64,000 nucleotides of DNA from Saccharothrix australiensis (GCF_003634935.1 NZ_RBXO01000001.1:806001-870000), one strand, 5' to 3'. Shown: positions 8,015 through 17,066, counted from the first letter of the stretch. Notes: a model not told the origin generated them from the sequence alone. Program-made: numbers and translations.

Positions 8015-8236
8015 TCAGTCCTCCTCGGGCATGAGGATCCACGCCGCGAGGTAGAGGAGCGCACCGGCGCCGAACCCGAACAGGGTCGCGGCGACCAGCA
8101 GGATGCGCAGCAGCGCGGCGTCCACGCCGAGGAGCTTGGCGACGCCGCCGCACACGCCCGCGACCATCCGGTCGTCCCGGCTGCGGCGGAGCTTCTTGAC
8201 CTTGTCGGTGGCCTGGTTGAGCACGTCGTTCGTCAT
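8015..8236 (-). CDS. PspC domain membrane protein
   Basis: 73 residues. Contains the PspC signature R-M-V-A-G-V-C-G-G-V-A-K-L-L-G-V-D and a following membrane helix (A-T-L-F-G-F-G-A-G-A-L-L-Y-L-A-A-W-I-L-M-P). Most of the protein is the single domain. PspC proteins act in envelope-stress responses, but here there is no pspA or sensor kinase nearby, so the role is open. It is monocistronic and convergent with the das operon. Confidence 0.9.
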   Translation of the reverse strand: MTNDVLNQATDKVKKLRRSRDDRMVAGVCGGVAKLLGVDAALLRILLVAATLFGFGAGALLYLAAWILMPEED

Positions 8237-8400
8237 GGCTCAATGGTGCTGGTCAGGGCGGCGCGGCACATCGGGGACCGACCCTGAAACCGCCCTCAGG
8301 GTCCGTCCCCGAGGCGCCGCCGTCCCACCGGGGCCGGCCGGCGCGGTGCACAATCGCGGGACGACCGGCGTGGGCCGGCGCCGGACCGAGGGGGTGCGCG

Positions 8401-9513
8401 GTGCGCGACGTGCTCGCCGAACTCGCCCGCCGCGTCGCGTCCGGTGAGACGGTCGGCGTCGGCACGGTCGTCGCGACGTTCCGCTCCGCGCCCCGGCCGC
8501 CCGGCGCGGCGATGCTCGTCGGCGCGGACGGCGCGGTGGTGGGCTCGGTGTCCGGCGGTTGCGTGGAGGGCGCGGTCCACGACCTCGCGCGGCAGGTCGT
8601 CGCGTCCGGCGCGCCGGTGCTCCAGCGGTACGGCGTGAGCGACGACGACGCGTTCGCGATCGGCCTCACCTGCGGCGGGATCATCGACGTCTTCGTGGAG
8701 GCGGTGGACCGGGCGTCCTTCCCCGAGCTGCCCGACGTGCTGGCGGCGGTGCGGGCGGGCGAACCGGTCGCGGTCGCCACGGTCGTCGAGCACCCCGCGT
8801 GGGTCGGCAGGCGGCTCGTGGTGTGGCCGGACCGGGTGGCCGGCGGCGTGCCGTCGGCGCGGGCGCGGGACGCGATCACCGACGACGCGCGTGGCCTGCT
8901 GGCCGCCGGGCGGAGCGCGACGCTGCACTACGGCCCGGACGGGCAGCGGCGGGGCGAGGGCATGGCGGTGTTCGTGCACTCCTTCGAGCCGCCGCCCCGG
9001 CTGCTGGTGTTCGGCGCGATCGACTTCGCGGCGGCGATGGCGCGGCTGGGCGCGTTCCTCGGCTACCGCGTGACGGTGTGCGACGCGCGGCCGGTGTTCG
9101 CGACCCGCGCCCGGTTCCCGGAGGCGGACGAGGTGGTCGTGGACTGGCCCCACCGGTACCTCCGGGCGCAGGCCGAGGCCGGGCGGGTGGACGGGCGCAC
9201 GGCCGTCGCGGTGCTCACCCACGACCCGAAGTTCGACGTGCCGCTGCTGGAGGTCGCGCTGCGGCTCGACCTCGGCTACGTCGGCGCGATGGGCTCGCGC
9301 CGCACGCACGCCGACCGGCTGCGCAGGCTGCGCGAGGCGGGGCTGACCGAGGCGGAGCTCGCGCGGCTCGCCTCGCCGATCGGCCTGGACCTCGGCGCGC
9401 GCACGCCCGAGGAGACCGCCGTGTCGATCGCCGCGGAGATCATCGCGTTGCGCTGGGGTGGTGGCGGTGAGCGCCTCACGCGCACGGACGGCGCCATCCA
9501 CCGCGACGGCTGA
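8401..9513 (+). CDS. xdhC: XdhC/CoxI family protein
   Basis: A 370-residue cytoplasmic protein of the family that matures molybdenum hydroxylases (binding and delivering the sulfurated molybdenum cofactor). The XdhC N-domain is seen as G-S-V-S-G-G-C-V-E-G and L-T-C-G-G-I-I-D-V-F. The C-terminal Rossmann-like domain has V-F-G-A-I-D-F-A, Y-V-G-A-M-G-S-R-R-T and P-I-G-L-D-L-G-A-R-T-P-E-E-T-A-V-S-I-A-A-E. GTG start at 8401 after a GAGGGGG stretch. No xanthine dehydrogenase or CO-dehydrogenase-type subunits are adjacent. Molybdopterin genes lie about 20 kb downstream. Confidence 0.9.
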   Translation: MRDVLAELARRVASGETVGVGTVVATFRSAPRPPGAAMLVGADGAVVGSVSGGCVEGAVHDLARQVVASGAPVLQRYGVSDDDAFAIGLTCGGIIDVFVEAVDRASFPELPDVLAAVRAGEPVAVATVVEHPAWVGRRLVVWPDRVAGGVPSARARDAITDDARGLLAAGRSATLHYGPDGQRRGEGMAVFVHSFEPPPRLLVFGAIDFAAAMARLGAFLGYRVTVCDARPVFATRARFPEADEVVVDWPHRYLRAQAEAGRVDGRTAVAVLTHDPKFDVPLLEVALRLDLGYVGAMGSRRTHADRLRRLREAGLTEAELARLASPIGLDLGARTPEETAVSIAAEIIALRWGGGGERLTRTDGAIHRDG

Positions 9514-9691
9514 GCCGCCGGACCGTGCCGTCCGCCGCGTCCGCCGTGCCCGCTGTCGTGCGCGTCGCCGTGTCCGTCGTCACGGTGCGGACGGGGTGGG
9601 CCGCCCGACCAGCGCGTGATCACCGGCCCGTCCGCGCGCGAGTACGCCGGATCACTTGGCGACCGCGCCCGCGACGGGGGAGGCTGAGGAG

Positions 9692-9856
9692 GTGACTTCT
9701 CCCGAACCCTCGGCCCGCCCGCGGCTGCGGGCCGTGCCCGACGAGCCGATCGACCAGGTGGAGCCGGCGCGCCCGCCGGTGCTCAAGCGCGTGCTGCCGA
9801 TCGCGGTGGTGCTGATCGCGCTGGTGCTGCTGCTGCGCCGCAGGCGGCACCGCTGA
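9692..9856 (+). CDS. Small single-pass membrane protein
   Basis: 54 residues from the GTG at 9692, which has a GAGGAGG ribosome site. A basic, Pro-rich N-terminus is followed by one membrane helix (V-L-P-I-A-V-V-L-I-A-L-V-L-L-L) and a tail of five basic residues (R-R-R-R-H-R). The frame opens earlier at a TTG (9656), but the ribosome site favours 9692. It is likely coupled to the next gene, whose probable start overlaps this stop. No family was recognised. Confidence 0.7.
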   Translation: MTSPEPSARPRLRAVPDEPIDQVEPARPPVLKRVLPIAVVLIALVLLLRRRRHR

Positions 9857-10953
9857 ACAGGCGTGGCGGGCGGTGGGCGTGCCTCGCGCTGGCCGCCTGC
9901 CTCACCGCGGCCTGCACCGGGTCGCCCGTGGTGATCACGTCGTCCCGGCTGCCGCCGCCACCGCCGTCGTCCGCTCCGCCGCCACCGCCGTCGTTCACGC
10001 TCGCGGCGGGCGGCGACATCCTCGTCCACCCGGCGCTGACCGAGCAGGCGGACCAGGACGGCGACCGCGACTTCGGCCCGCTGCTGGAGGGCCTGCGGCC
10101 GGCGATCGACGCGGACCTGTCGATCTGCCACCTGGAGACGCCGCTGTCCGCGCCGGGCGCGCCGACCTACGGCTACCCGGCGTTCAGCGCGCCGCCCGAG
10201 GTCGCGACCGCGCTGAAGAACCTCGGGTACGACAGCTGCTCGACGGCGTCCAACCACACGCTGGACCGCGGTTCCGGTGCGATCAGGACGACGCTGGACG
10301 TGCTGGACGCGGCCGGCCTGCGCCACACCGGCTCGTTCCGCTCGCCGGAGGAGTCCTCGACACCGCTGCTGCTGGACGCGAACGGCGTGAAGGTGGGGCA
10401 CATCGCGTTCACGTACGGGTTCAACGGCATCCCGTTGCCACAGCCGTGGATGGCGAACGAGCTGTCGGTCGAGGGCGTGCTGGCGGCGGCCCGCGCGGCG
10501 AAGGCGGCGGGCGCGGAGGTCGTGGTGGCCAGCCTGCACTGGGGGGCCGAGTACCGGCACGAGCCGACGGCCGAGCAGCGCGAGATGGCGGCGGCGGTGC
10601 TCGCCGACCCGGCCGTGGACCTGATCATCGGGACGCACGTGCACGCCGTGCAGCCGATCGACCGGGTGAACGGCAAGTGGGTGGTGTACGGGATGGGCAA
10701 CGAGGTGGCGCGCCACTCCGAGCCGCAGGGGATCACGGAGGAGGGCATCGTCACGCGGTTCAAGTTCGTCAAGGGCGACGGCGGCTGGGCGGTGGAGCGC
10801 GCGGAGTACGTGCCGACCCTGGTCGAGTTCGGCCCGCCGATCCGGGTGGTCGACCTGACCCGGTCCCCGGCGACGCCGCGCCGGACCGAGGCGCTGGAGC
10901 GGACGGACGGGGTGGTGCGCAGCCTGGGTGTCGAAGGGCTGGGTCGACCATGA
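9853..10953 (+). CDS. CapA-family metallophosphoesterase lipoprotein, probable CTG start
   Basis: CapA/PgsA-type protein (calcineurin-like phosphoesterase fold) with F-T-L-A-A-G-G-D-I-L-V-H, C-H-L-E-T-P-L-S, T-A-S-N-H-T-L-D-R-G, V-A-S-L-H-W-G-A-E-Y, I-I-G-T-H-V-H-A-V-Q-P and V-Y-G-M-G-N-E. The first conventional start (GTG, 9928) lies just after what reads as a lipoprotein signal peptide. In frame upstream are N-R-R-G-G-R, a hydrophobic stretch and the lipobox L-T-A-A-C (Cys21 if numbered from CTG 9853). The only usable start is CTG 9853, in a 4-base overlap (CTGA) with the upstream gene. A Pro-rich linker joins the lipid anchor to the domain. The substrate is unknown. Confidence 0.75.
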   Translation: MNRRGGRWACLALAACLTAACTGSPVVITSSRLPPPPPSSAPPPPPSFTLAAGGDILVHPALTEQADQDGDRDFGPLLEGLRPAIDADLSICHLETPLSAPGAPTYGYPAFSAPPEVATALKNLGYDSCSTASNHTLDRGSGAIRTTLDVLDAAGLRHTGSFRSPEESSTPLLLDANGVKVGHIAFTYGFNGIPLPQPWMANELSVEGVLAAARAAKAAGAEVVVASLHWGAEYRHEPTAEQREMAAAVLADPAVDLIIGTHVHAVQPIDRVNGKWVVYGMGNEVARHSEPQGITEEGIVTRFKFVKGDGGWAVERAEYVPTLVEFGPPIRVVDLTRSPATPRRTEALERTDGVVRSLGVEGLGRP

Positions 10954-11030
10954 TCACCGGTTCGAGTGATGAATTCGAACGTGTGGACGTGGGAGGATCG
11001 AATTCGACGTGAGGAGGTGACCGCTGTTTC

Positions 11031-11416
11031 TTGAAGATGCTTCATGCTCTCGGATTGTCGGCGCATCTGCTGACGGTGTCCGAGTGCGCGGAAATCGGCG
11101 AGATCGAGTCCGGGTGCTCGGAGTCGCGGGAAGGCCGTGTGCTGACGTCGCCGAGCCCGACGACCGAGCACGACCTGGCGTCCCTGGAGCCGGCGGTCCC
11201 GCTGCGCGCCCAGCGAGCGGCGGAGCTGCTGGTGACCCGGCCGTCGACGTGGACCTGGAGCCGGCGGGCTCGCGTCGGACCGACTACGTCGTGAAGCGCG
11301 AGGAATACGCCGACGCCGGTATCCCGCACTGCTGGATCGGCGACCTCGCCGAGCCGGTGTCCCTGGTCGACCGCCACCTCGCGGGGAATTCGGTTATCAG
11401 GAGTCCTCGGCGGTGA
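11031..11416 (+). pseudogene. Uma2-family (DUF820) restriction-endonuclease-like gene, broken
   Basis: A remnant in two frames. From 11031, one frame reads A-H-L-L-T-V-S-E, then P-S-P-T-T-E-H-D-L, the N-terminal half of a Uma2 protein. After about 11240 the match continues in another frame with S-R-R-T-D-Y-V-V-K-R-E-E-Y-A-D-A-G-I-P-H and W-I-G-D-L-A-E-P-V, the C-terminal PD-(D/E)XK region. The central catalytic section, roughly 60-70 residues in intact relatives, is missing. So there is both a frameshift and an internal deletion. Uma2 genes are highly amplified in actinomycetes, and decayed copies are expected. Confidence 0.75.
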
Positions 11417-11556
11417 CGGACGAATCCGTGACCACCGTGCCGTGCCCGATAACCGTGGTGGTGGACGCGCTGTCCTGACCCTTTCCCCGTCGCTCCCGGT
11501 GGGTCGCCGCCAAGACCATTGGGCGGGTCGTGAAATGGCGGCCTAGGGTCGGTGGC

Positions 11557-12234
11557 ATGGCGAAGATCCTGATGGTGCTGTCCGGCGCGGACCACTGGAC
11601 CCTGAACGACGGCTCCCGGCACCCGACCGGGTACTGGGCCGAGGAGTTCACCGCCCCGTACGAGCTGTTCAAGGCCGCCGGGCACGAGGTCGTCGTCGCC
11701 ACGCCCGGCGGCGTGGAGCCGACCGTCGACCGGGGCAGCCTGACCGCGGACGCCAACGGCGGCCAGGAGCGGGCGGACGCCGTCGCCGCCGTGCTGCGGG
11801 ACGCGGCCGAACTGCGGTCGCCCGTCGAGCTGGCGCGGGTCGACCCGGCCGACTACGCCGCCGTGTTCTACCCCGGCGGCCACGGTCCGATGGAGGACCT
11901 GGCGGTGGACGCCGACTCGGGGCGGCTGCTGGCGCGGGTGCTGGCGTCCGGCGCGCCGCTGGGCGTGGTGTGCCACGCGCCGGCCGCGCTGCTGGCGGCC
12001 GGTGACGCGTTCGCGGGCTACCGGCTGACCGGGTTCACCAACGAGGAGGAGCGCCAGGCGGGCCTCGCCGACAAGGCGCCGTGGCTGCTCCAGGACCGGC
12101 TGGTGGCGCTCGGGGCGGACTTCGTCGAGGGCGCGCCGTGGCAACCGCACGTCGTCGTGGACCGCAACCTCCACACGGGACAGAACCCGGCGTCCTCCGG
12201 GCCGCTGGCCGCCGAACTGCTCAAGGCGCTCTGA
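11557..12234 (+). CDS. DJ-1/PfpI (type 1 glutamine amidotransferase-like) protein
   Basis: A 225-residue protein of the DJ-1/PfpI superfamily, closest in layout to Hsp31-like glyoxalase III/chaperone proteins. It has M-V-L-S-G-A-D-H-W at the start, F-Y-P-G-G-H-G-P-M-E-D-L, and the nucleophile elbow G-V-V-C-H-A-P-A-A-L with Cys139. The late G-F-T-N-E-E-E motif is also seen. ATG 11557 is preceded at seven bases by TAGGGT (11544-11549), a leaderless-type -10, and no ribosome site is visible. The likely role is removal of glyoxal-type damage or stress protection. Confidence 0.88.
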   Translation: MAKILMVLSGADHWTLNDGSRHPTGYWAEEFTAPYELFKAAGHEVVVATPGGVEPTVDRGSLTADANGGQERADAVAAVLRDAAELRSPVELARVDPADYAAVFYPGGHGPMEDLAVDADSGRLLARVLASGAPLGVVCHAPAALLAAGDAFAGYRLTGFTNEEERQAGLADKAPWLLQDRLVALGADFVEGAPWQPHVVVDRNLHTGQNPASSGPLAAELLKAL

Positions 12235-12283
12235 CGTCCGCGCACCACGGGCGGTCGACCCGATCCGGCCCGCCGGGCGCGGC

Positions 12284-12370
12284 GGTCACGCGGGCGAGGC
12301 GGCGGTTACGCGGGACGGCTCGGGCGCGATGGTCACGCGGGCGAGGCGGCGGTCACGCGGGCGACGCGCT
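12284..12370. repeat. About 20-bp repeat running into the 3' end of menC
   Basis: Four copies of GGT(C/T)ACGCGGG(C/A) at 12284, 12304, 12331 and 12351, spaced 20, 27 and 20 bases. The last two copies lie at and inside the 3' end of menC, so the final codons of that gene are part of the repeat. Confidence 0.65.
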
Positions 12371-13274
12371 GCTCCCACCGGAGCCTCGTCGCCGGGGCCG
12401 CCGCGAACTCCGCGAACCGGTCCGGCTCCGGTGCCCGCGCGGGCACCGGCAGCCAGCCGTCCACCGGTCGCAGCGACGCGCCCGCCACGTCACCGTCCAG
12501 CAGCGACAGCGTCCCGAGCCCGCACGCGAAGTCCAGCTCGGGCAGCGCGCCGGCCAGCGCCAGGCCCGCCGCCATGCCGACGGACGTCTCCACCGCCGAC
12601 GACACGACGCACGGCAGCCCGCACGCCTCGGCGACCTCCAGCGCGCGCCGCACGCCGCCCAGCGGCGCGACCTTGATCACCGCCACGTCCGCCGCGCCCG
12701 CGACCGCCACCGCCAGCGGGTCCTCGGCCCGCCGGATCGACTCGTCGGCTGCGATCCGCACGTCCACCCGCCGCCGCACGGCCGCCAGCTCCGGGATCGT
12801 CGGGCACGGCTGCTCCACGTACTCCAGCCCGCCCGCCGCCCGGTCCAGCTCGCGGATCGCCCGCACCGCCGTGTCGACGTCCCACGCGGTGTTCGCGTCC
12901 ACCCGCACCGCGCCGGACGGCCCGAGGGCGTCGCGCACCGCCGCGACCCGGTCGAGGTCGTCCGACAGCGCGGAGCCGGGGTCGGCCACCTTCACCTTCG
13001 CCGTCGAGCACCCGGACTCGGCGACGATCCGGTAAGCCCGCTCGGGCGACACCACGGGCACCGTGCAGTTGACCGGGACGCGGTCGCGCACCGGCGCGGG
13101 CCACCCCTCGGTCGCCGACTCCAGCGCGCACGCCAGCCACGGCACGCACTCGGCGTCGGAGTAGTCGAGGAACGCGCAGAACTCACCCCACCCGCGCGGC
13201 CCCTCCACCAGCACGCCCTCCCGGACGGTGATGCCGCGGAACCGGTTGCGCATCGGGATCGAGTAGACGAACAC
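12333..13274 (-). CDS. menC: o-Succinylbenzoate synthase
   Basis: A 313-residue enolase-superfamily enzyme that dehydrates SHCHC to o-succinylbenzoate in menaquinone synthesis. The acid/base lysine is in A-K-V-K-V. The metal ligands are D in V-D-A-N-T, E in Y-V-E-Q-P and D in A-A-D-E-S, and the second lysine is in V-I-K-V-A-P-L-G-G. The GTG start at 13274 is six bases downstream of TAGGCT, which also contains the stop codon of the gene before it. It can therefore be read as the second gene of a pair or from its own leaderless promoter. No other men genes are present here. Confidence 0.92.
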   Translation of the reverse strand: MFVYSIPMRNRFRGITVREGVLVEGPRGWGEFCAFLDYSDAECVPWLACALESATEGWPAPVRDRVPVNCTVPVVSPERAYRIVAESGCSTAKVKVADPGSALSDDLDRVAAVRDALGPSGAVRVDANTAWDVDTAVRAIRELDRAAGGLEYVEQPCPTIPELAAVRRRVDVRIAADESIRRAEDPLAVAVAGAADVAVIKVAPLGGVRRALEVAEACGLPCVVSSAVETSVGMAAGLALAGALPELDFACGLGTLSLLDGDVAGASLRPVDGWLPVPARAPEPDRFAEFAAAPATRLRWEQRVARVTAASPA

Positions 13275-13283
13275 GCCGGAAGC

Positions 13284-13928
13284 CTAGATCGGGTCCAGCG
13301 CGGCGACGCGGCGGAGCGCGCTCGCCGCGAGTCGCGGCTCCTCCTCCTCGACCGCGATGCGCAGCGCGGCGGCGAACCCGTCCACCCGCCGGTCCAGCTC
13401 GGCCAGGCCCCGGGTCGACTCGGCCAGGTCGGCGGCCAGGCCGGGTCGGTTGCCCGCCGCGCCCAGCGCGTCCCGCAGCGCCAGGCTGTCCCGCAGCGCG
13501 ACCAGCGCCTGCCACAGCAGCGCCTCGACGCGGTCGCGCCGCGCCGGGTCGACGTCCACCCGCAGCGCCAGGAAGTCCTCGCAGAGCCGCCGCGCCCGCC
13601 GCCGCTGCCCGACGTCCGCGAACCGCTCGCTGTGCACGACGTCCCGCTCGGCCGCGGCCGACACCACGTCCCACTCCGCGACCCGCGGCGGCAGCAGCGC
13701 GAGCGCCCCGGCGACCAGGAACGGCACGGGCGCGAACGCCACCGCCGACCACAGCGCGGGCGCGAGCAGCACCACCGCGCACGCCACCGGCACGGCGACG
13801 ACGAGCAGCACCCGCGACCGGGCCCGCCGTGCCCGCCGCCGGGCCAGGCGCACCGCGGGCACCCGGTCGGCCCCTGGGCGCCACACCCACCAGCGCGGTG
13901 CCGGCCGGAGCCGCACGACCACAGTCAT
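13284..13928 (-). CDS. Hypothetical membrane protein with cytoplasmic helical domain
   Basis: 214 residues, not recognised. After a very basic N-terminus, two adjacent hydrophobic segments (about residues 38-80) form a probable hairpin in the membrane. The remaining 130 residues are helical and rich in Arg, Ala, Leu and acidic residues. The stop codon lies 9 bases before the menC start, so the two may be co-transcribed. It may be a septum- or envelope-associated protein, but there is no evidence for that. Confidence 0.7.
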   Translation of the reverse strand: MTVVVRLRPAPRWWVWRPGADRVPAVRLARRRARRARSRVLLVVAVPVACAVVLLAPALWSAVAFAPVPFLVAGALALLPPRVAEWDVVSAAAERDVVHSERFADVGQRRRARRLCEDFLALRVDVDPARRDRVEALLWQALVALRDSLALRDALGAAGNRPGLAADLAESTRGLAELDRRVDGFAAALRIAVEEEEPRLAASALRRVAALDPI

Positions 13929-14065
13929 GTCCCACCCGATCGTCGGGCCGAAGTCCGGCGATCAACCTAGCGCGGTGGGCGAGCGGGTCGAAATCAGCCG
14001 ATCCAGGGGACTTCCGGCTCCACCCGTCCCCCGGCCGCGTTCACCCACCGCTCCGGGGGATCGCT

Positions 14066-15727
14066 TCAGCCGACCTCGGGCAGCTCGGGTCCGAGCAGGT
14101 CGTCGGCGTCGACGATGCGGTAGGCGTAGCCCTGCTCGGCGAGGAAGCGTTGCCGGTGGGCGGCGTAGTCGGTGTCGAGGGTGTCGCGCGAGACCACGGA
14201 GTAGAAGTGCGCCTGGCGGCCGTCGCCCTTGGGGCGCAGGAGCCGGCCCAGGCGCTGCGCCTCCTCCTGCCGCGACCCGAACGTCCCCGACACCTGCACC
14301 GCGACCGACGCCTCGGGCAGGTCGATGGAGAAGTTCGCCACCTTCGACACCACCAGGGTGCGCAGCTCGCCGCGCCGGAACGCGTCGAACAGCTGCTCGC
14401 GCTCCTTGTTCTTCGTCGAGCCCTGGATGACCGGGGCGTCCAACGCCTCGCCCAGCGACTCCAACTGGTCGAGGTACGCGCCGATCACCAGCGTCGGCTC
14501 GCCGGCGTGGCGGTCCAGGATCGCGCGCACCACCGGCAGCTTGGTCCGCGCCGTGGAGCACAGCTTGTAGCGCTCCTCCGGCTCGGCGGTCGCGTACTCC
14601 AGGCGCTCGTTGTCGGTCAGCGTCACCCGGACCTCGGTGCAGTCCGCAGGCGCGATCCACCCCTGCGCCTCGATGTCGCGCCACGGCACGTCGTACCGCT
14701 TGGGCCCGATCAACGAGAAGACGTCGCCCTCCTGGCCGTCCTCGCGCACGAGCGTCGCGGTCAGGCCCAGCCTCCGCCGGGACTGGAGGTCGGCCGTCAT
14801 CCGGAACACCGGCGCGGGCAGCAGGTGCACCTCGTCGTACACGATGAGGCCCCAGTCGCGGGAGTCGAACAGCTCCAGGTGCTTGTACTCGCCCTTCGAC
14901 TTGCGGGTGATCACCTGGTAGGTGGCGATGGTGACCGGGCGGATCTCCTTGCGCTCGCCCGAGTACTCGCCGACCTCCTCCTCGGTCAGCGACGTGCGCG
15001 CCACCAGCTCGCGCTTCCACTGCCTGCCCGCGACGGTGTTCGTCACCAGGATCAGCGTCGTCGCGCCCGCCTCGGCCATCGCCGCCGCGCCGACCAGCGT
15101 CTTGCCCGCGCCGCACGGCAGCACGACGACGCCCGAGCCGCCCGCCCGGAACGCCTGCGCCGCGAGCCGCTGGTAGTCGCGCAGCTGCCAGCCGTCCTCC
15201 ACCAGCTCGATGGGGTGGGCCTCGCCGTCGACGTAGCCGGCGAGGTCCTCGGCGGGCCACCCGATCTTGAGCAGCAGCTGCTTGAGCCGGCCGCGCTCGC
15301 TCGGGTGGACGACCACCGTGTCGTCGTCGATGCGGGCGCCCAGCATCGGCTTGACCTTCTTGTGCCGCAGCACCTCCTCCAGCACCGCGCGGTCCGACGA
15401 GCCGAGCACCAGGCCGTGCGCGGGGTGGTTGGCGAGCTGGAGCCGGCCGAACCTGCCCATCGTGTCCACCACGTCGACCAGCAGCGGCTGCGGCACGGGG
15501 TAGCGGGAGAACCGGACCAGCGCGTCGACCACCTGCTCGGCGTCGTGCCCGGCGGCTCGCGCGTTCCACAGGGCGAGCGGCGTGACGCGGTAGGTGTGGA
15601 CGTGCTCGGGGGCGCGCTCCAGCTCGGCGAACGGCGCGATGGCGGTGCGCGCCTCGTCCGCCAGCGGGTGGTCGACCTCCAGCAGCAGGGTCTTGTCCGA
15701 CTGGACGATCAAAGGGCCGTCGGTCAC
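14066..15727 (-). CDS. DNA repair helicase of the XPB/Ssl2 family
   Basis: A 553-residue SF2 3'-5' DNA helicase (549 residues in M. tuberculosis XPB, from memory). After an N-terminal damage-recognition region come Walker A P-C-G-A-G-K-T, the DEVH box (Y-D-E-V-H-L-L), the T-A-T motif running into the R-E-D motif, and the C-terminal helicase motif Q-R-L-G-R-L-L-R-P-K. I chose GTG 15727 (V-T-D-G-P-L-I) because an AGGAG lies nine bases upstream; the frame stays open for 600 more bases of low-complexity sequence. It is the counterpart of Rv0861c. The partner helicase-associated gene lies about 9.5 kb away rather than adjacent. Confidence 0.93.
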   Translation of the reverse strand: MTDGPLIVQSDKTLLLEVDHPLADEARTAIAPFAELERAPEHVHTYRVTPLALWNARAAGHDAEQVVDALVRFSRYPVPQPLLVDVVDTMGRFGRLQLANHPAHGLVLGSSDRAVLEEVLRHKKVKPMLGARIDDDTVVVHPSERGRLKQLLLKIGWPAEDLAGYVDGEAHPIELVEDGWQLRDYQRLAAQAFRAGGSGVVVLPCGAGKTLVGAAAMAEAGATTLILVTNTVAGRQWKRELVARTSLTEEEVGEYSGERKEIRPVTIATYQVITRKSKGEYKHLELFDSRDWGLIVYDEVHLLPAPVFRMTADLQSRRRLGLTATLVREDGQEGDVFSLIGPKRYDVPWRDIEAQGWIAPADCTEVRVTLTDNERLEYATAEPEERYKLCSTARTKLPVVRAILDRHAGEPTLVIGAYLDQLESLGEALDAPVIQGSTKNKEREQLFDAFRRGELRTLVVSKVANFSIDLPEASVAVQVSGTFGSRQEEAQRLGRLLRPKGDGRQAHFYSVVSRDTLDTDYAAHRQRFLAEQGYAYRIVDADDLLGPELPEVG

Positions 15728-15968
15728 GAGAACGCACTCCTGTCGTTGGCGTACTCCCAGTGTTCCAACCGGGTGCAAGTCGGTCGCGGCCGGTGGCAGG
15801 CCGCGCACGGACCGCGCACGGACGCCGCCGCGCGGGCCGCCGGGCGCGGCGGAAGGCGGGGCGTTCCCCGGTCCGGGGGCGTTCCGCCGTGAGCGCCTCA
15901 GCGTGGTGACGGGTGTGCGGGCCGCTACCTTCTGGGACGTCACGCGCACCCGTCCAGCGAGGATGATG

Positions 15969-16904
15969 ATGAGCAACGAGCCGAGCAAGCCCGCTTCCGA
16001 CGTGCCCCGGACCAGCGCGGACGCACCGCAAGCCGCCGACGATGCGCCCAAGCCCGACACCGCGGCACCCGAACCCGGCACCGCACCGGAACCCGGCACC
16101 GCGGCCGAACCCGGCACCGCGGCCGAACCCAGGGCCGACGAGCCCGCGACGGGGAAGCCCGCGACCGACCCGGCCGCCGCCGGCGAACCCGCCGCCGAGC
16201 CCGCCGAGCCCGGCGCGTCCGCCGAGCCCGCCGAGGGCGGCGCGACGCTCGCGACGCCGACCGCAGAGGAGTCCGACCCGCCCGCCGCACCGCCCGCGCC
16301 GACGCCCGGCGACGGCGCACCGGTCGGCCTCACCGACCAGGTCGAGCCGCAGCGCTACCTGGTCACCCCCGACGACGAGGAGCGCGACGAGCCGGCGCGG
16401 CCGGGCGGCCCGGCCAAGAAGATCCTGATCGCCGCCCTGGCCGTGCTCGTCGCCGTCGGCGGTTTCTTCGCCGTCCGCTACTTCGTGACCGCCAACTCGG
16501 CCGCGGCGGCGGGCGACTGCGTGAGCCTCAGCGGCGAGGCCGAGGACCGCGCCGACGTGAAGACGCTCGACTGCGACGACGACAAGGCCGGGTACAAGGT
16601 CGGCAAGGTGCTGACCAAGGGCGAGGACCTGTGCCCCGAGGAAGGTCTCTACACGGACGTGACCGCGAAGTCGGGCGCCAACGAGGGCGACCGGCTGTGC
16701 CTGCTGCCGAACATGGTCGAGGGCAGCTGCTACCAGCCGGGCGAGGGCACCGGGTTCGTGAAGGGCGAGTGCGTCGGCCCCGACGCGATCAGGGTGACCA
16801 AGGTCATCAAGGACGTCGCCGACCTGGACCGGTGCCCGGACAGCTCCGGCGTGGCCTACCCGGAGCCCGCCCTCACGTACTGCCTGGAACCGGCCGAGCT
16901 GTGA
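15969..16904 (+). CDS. LppU/SCO3897-type protein 1: disordered N-terminus, one TM, Cys-rich exterior domain
   Basis: 311 residues. About 145 residues of Ala/Pro/Glu repeats (units such as E-P-G-T-A-A) come first, then one membrane helix (about 152-172), then an extracytoplasmic domain of 140 residues with eight cysteines. The helix-out topology is inferred from the charges and cysteines. The same eight-Cys pattern recurs in the next two genes. Start at the last of three ATGs (15963, 15966, 15969), with AGCGAGG just upstream. The function is unknown. The tail could bind cytoplasmic partners while the domain faces the wall. Confidence 0.82.
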   Translation: MSNEPSKPASDVPRTSADAPQAADDAPKPDTAAPEPGTAPEPGTAAEPGTAAEPRADEPATGKPATDPAAAGEPAAEPAEPGASAEPAEGGATLATPTAEESDPPAAPPAPTPGDGAPVGLTDQVEPQRYLVTPDDEERDEPARPGGPAKKILIAALAVLVAVGGFFAVRYFVTANSAAAAGDCVSLSGEAEDRADVKTLDCDDDKAGYKVGKVLTKGEDLCPEEGLYTDVTAKSGANEGDRLCLLPNMVEGSCYQPGEGTGFVKGECVGPDAIRVTKVIKDVADLDRCPDSSGVAYPEPALTYCLEPAEL

Positions 16905-17066
16905 CCCGCGAGCCGGCGACCGCCCGTCCGGTGGTCACGCCCCGTGACCACCGTCGGTGATCACCGCCCGTGACCGGCGCGCCCGGGGCCGCCGGCGACG
17001 ACCGGTCCATCACCACATGCGGTGAAATCGCTCGATCCGGCGCGCGGCCGTGCCGATGACCCGTCC

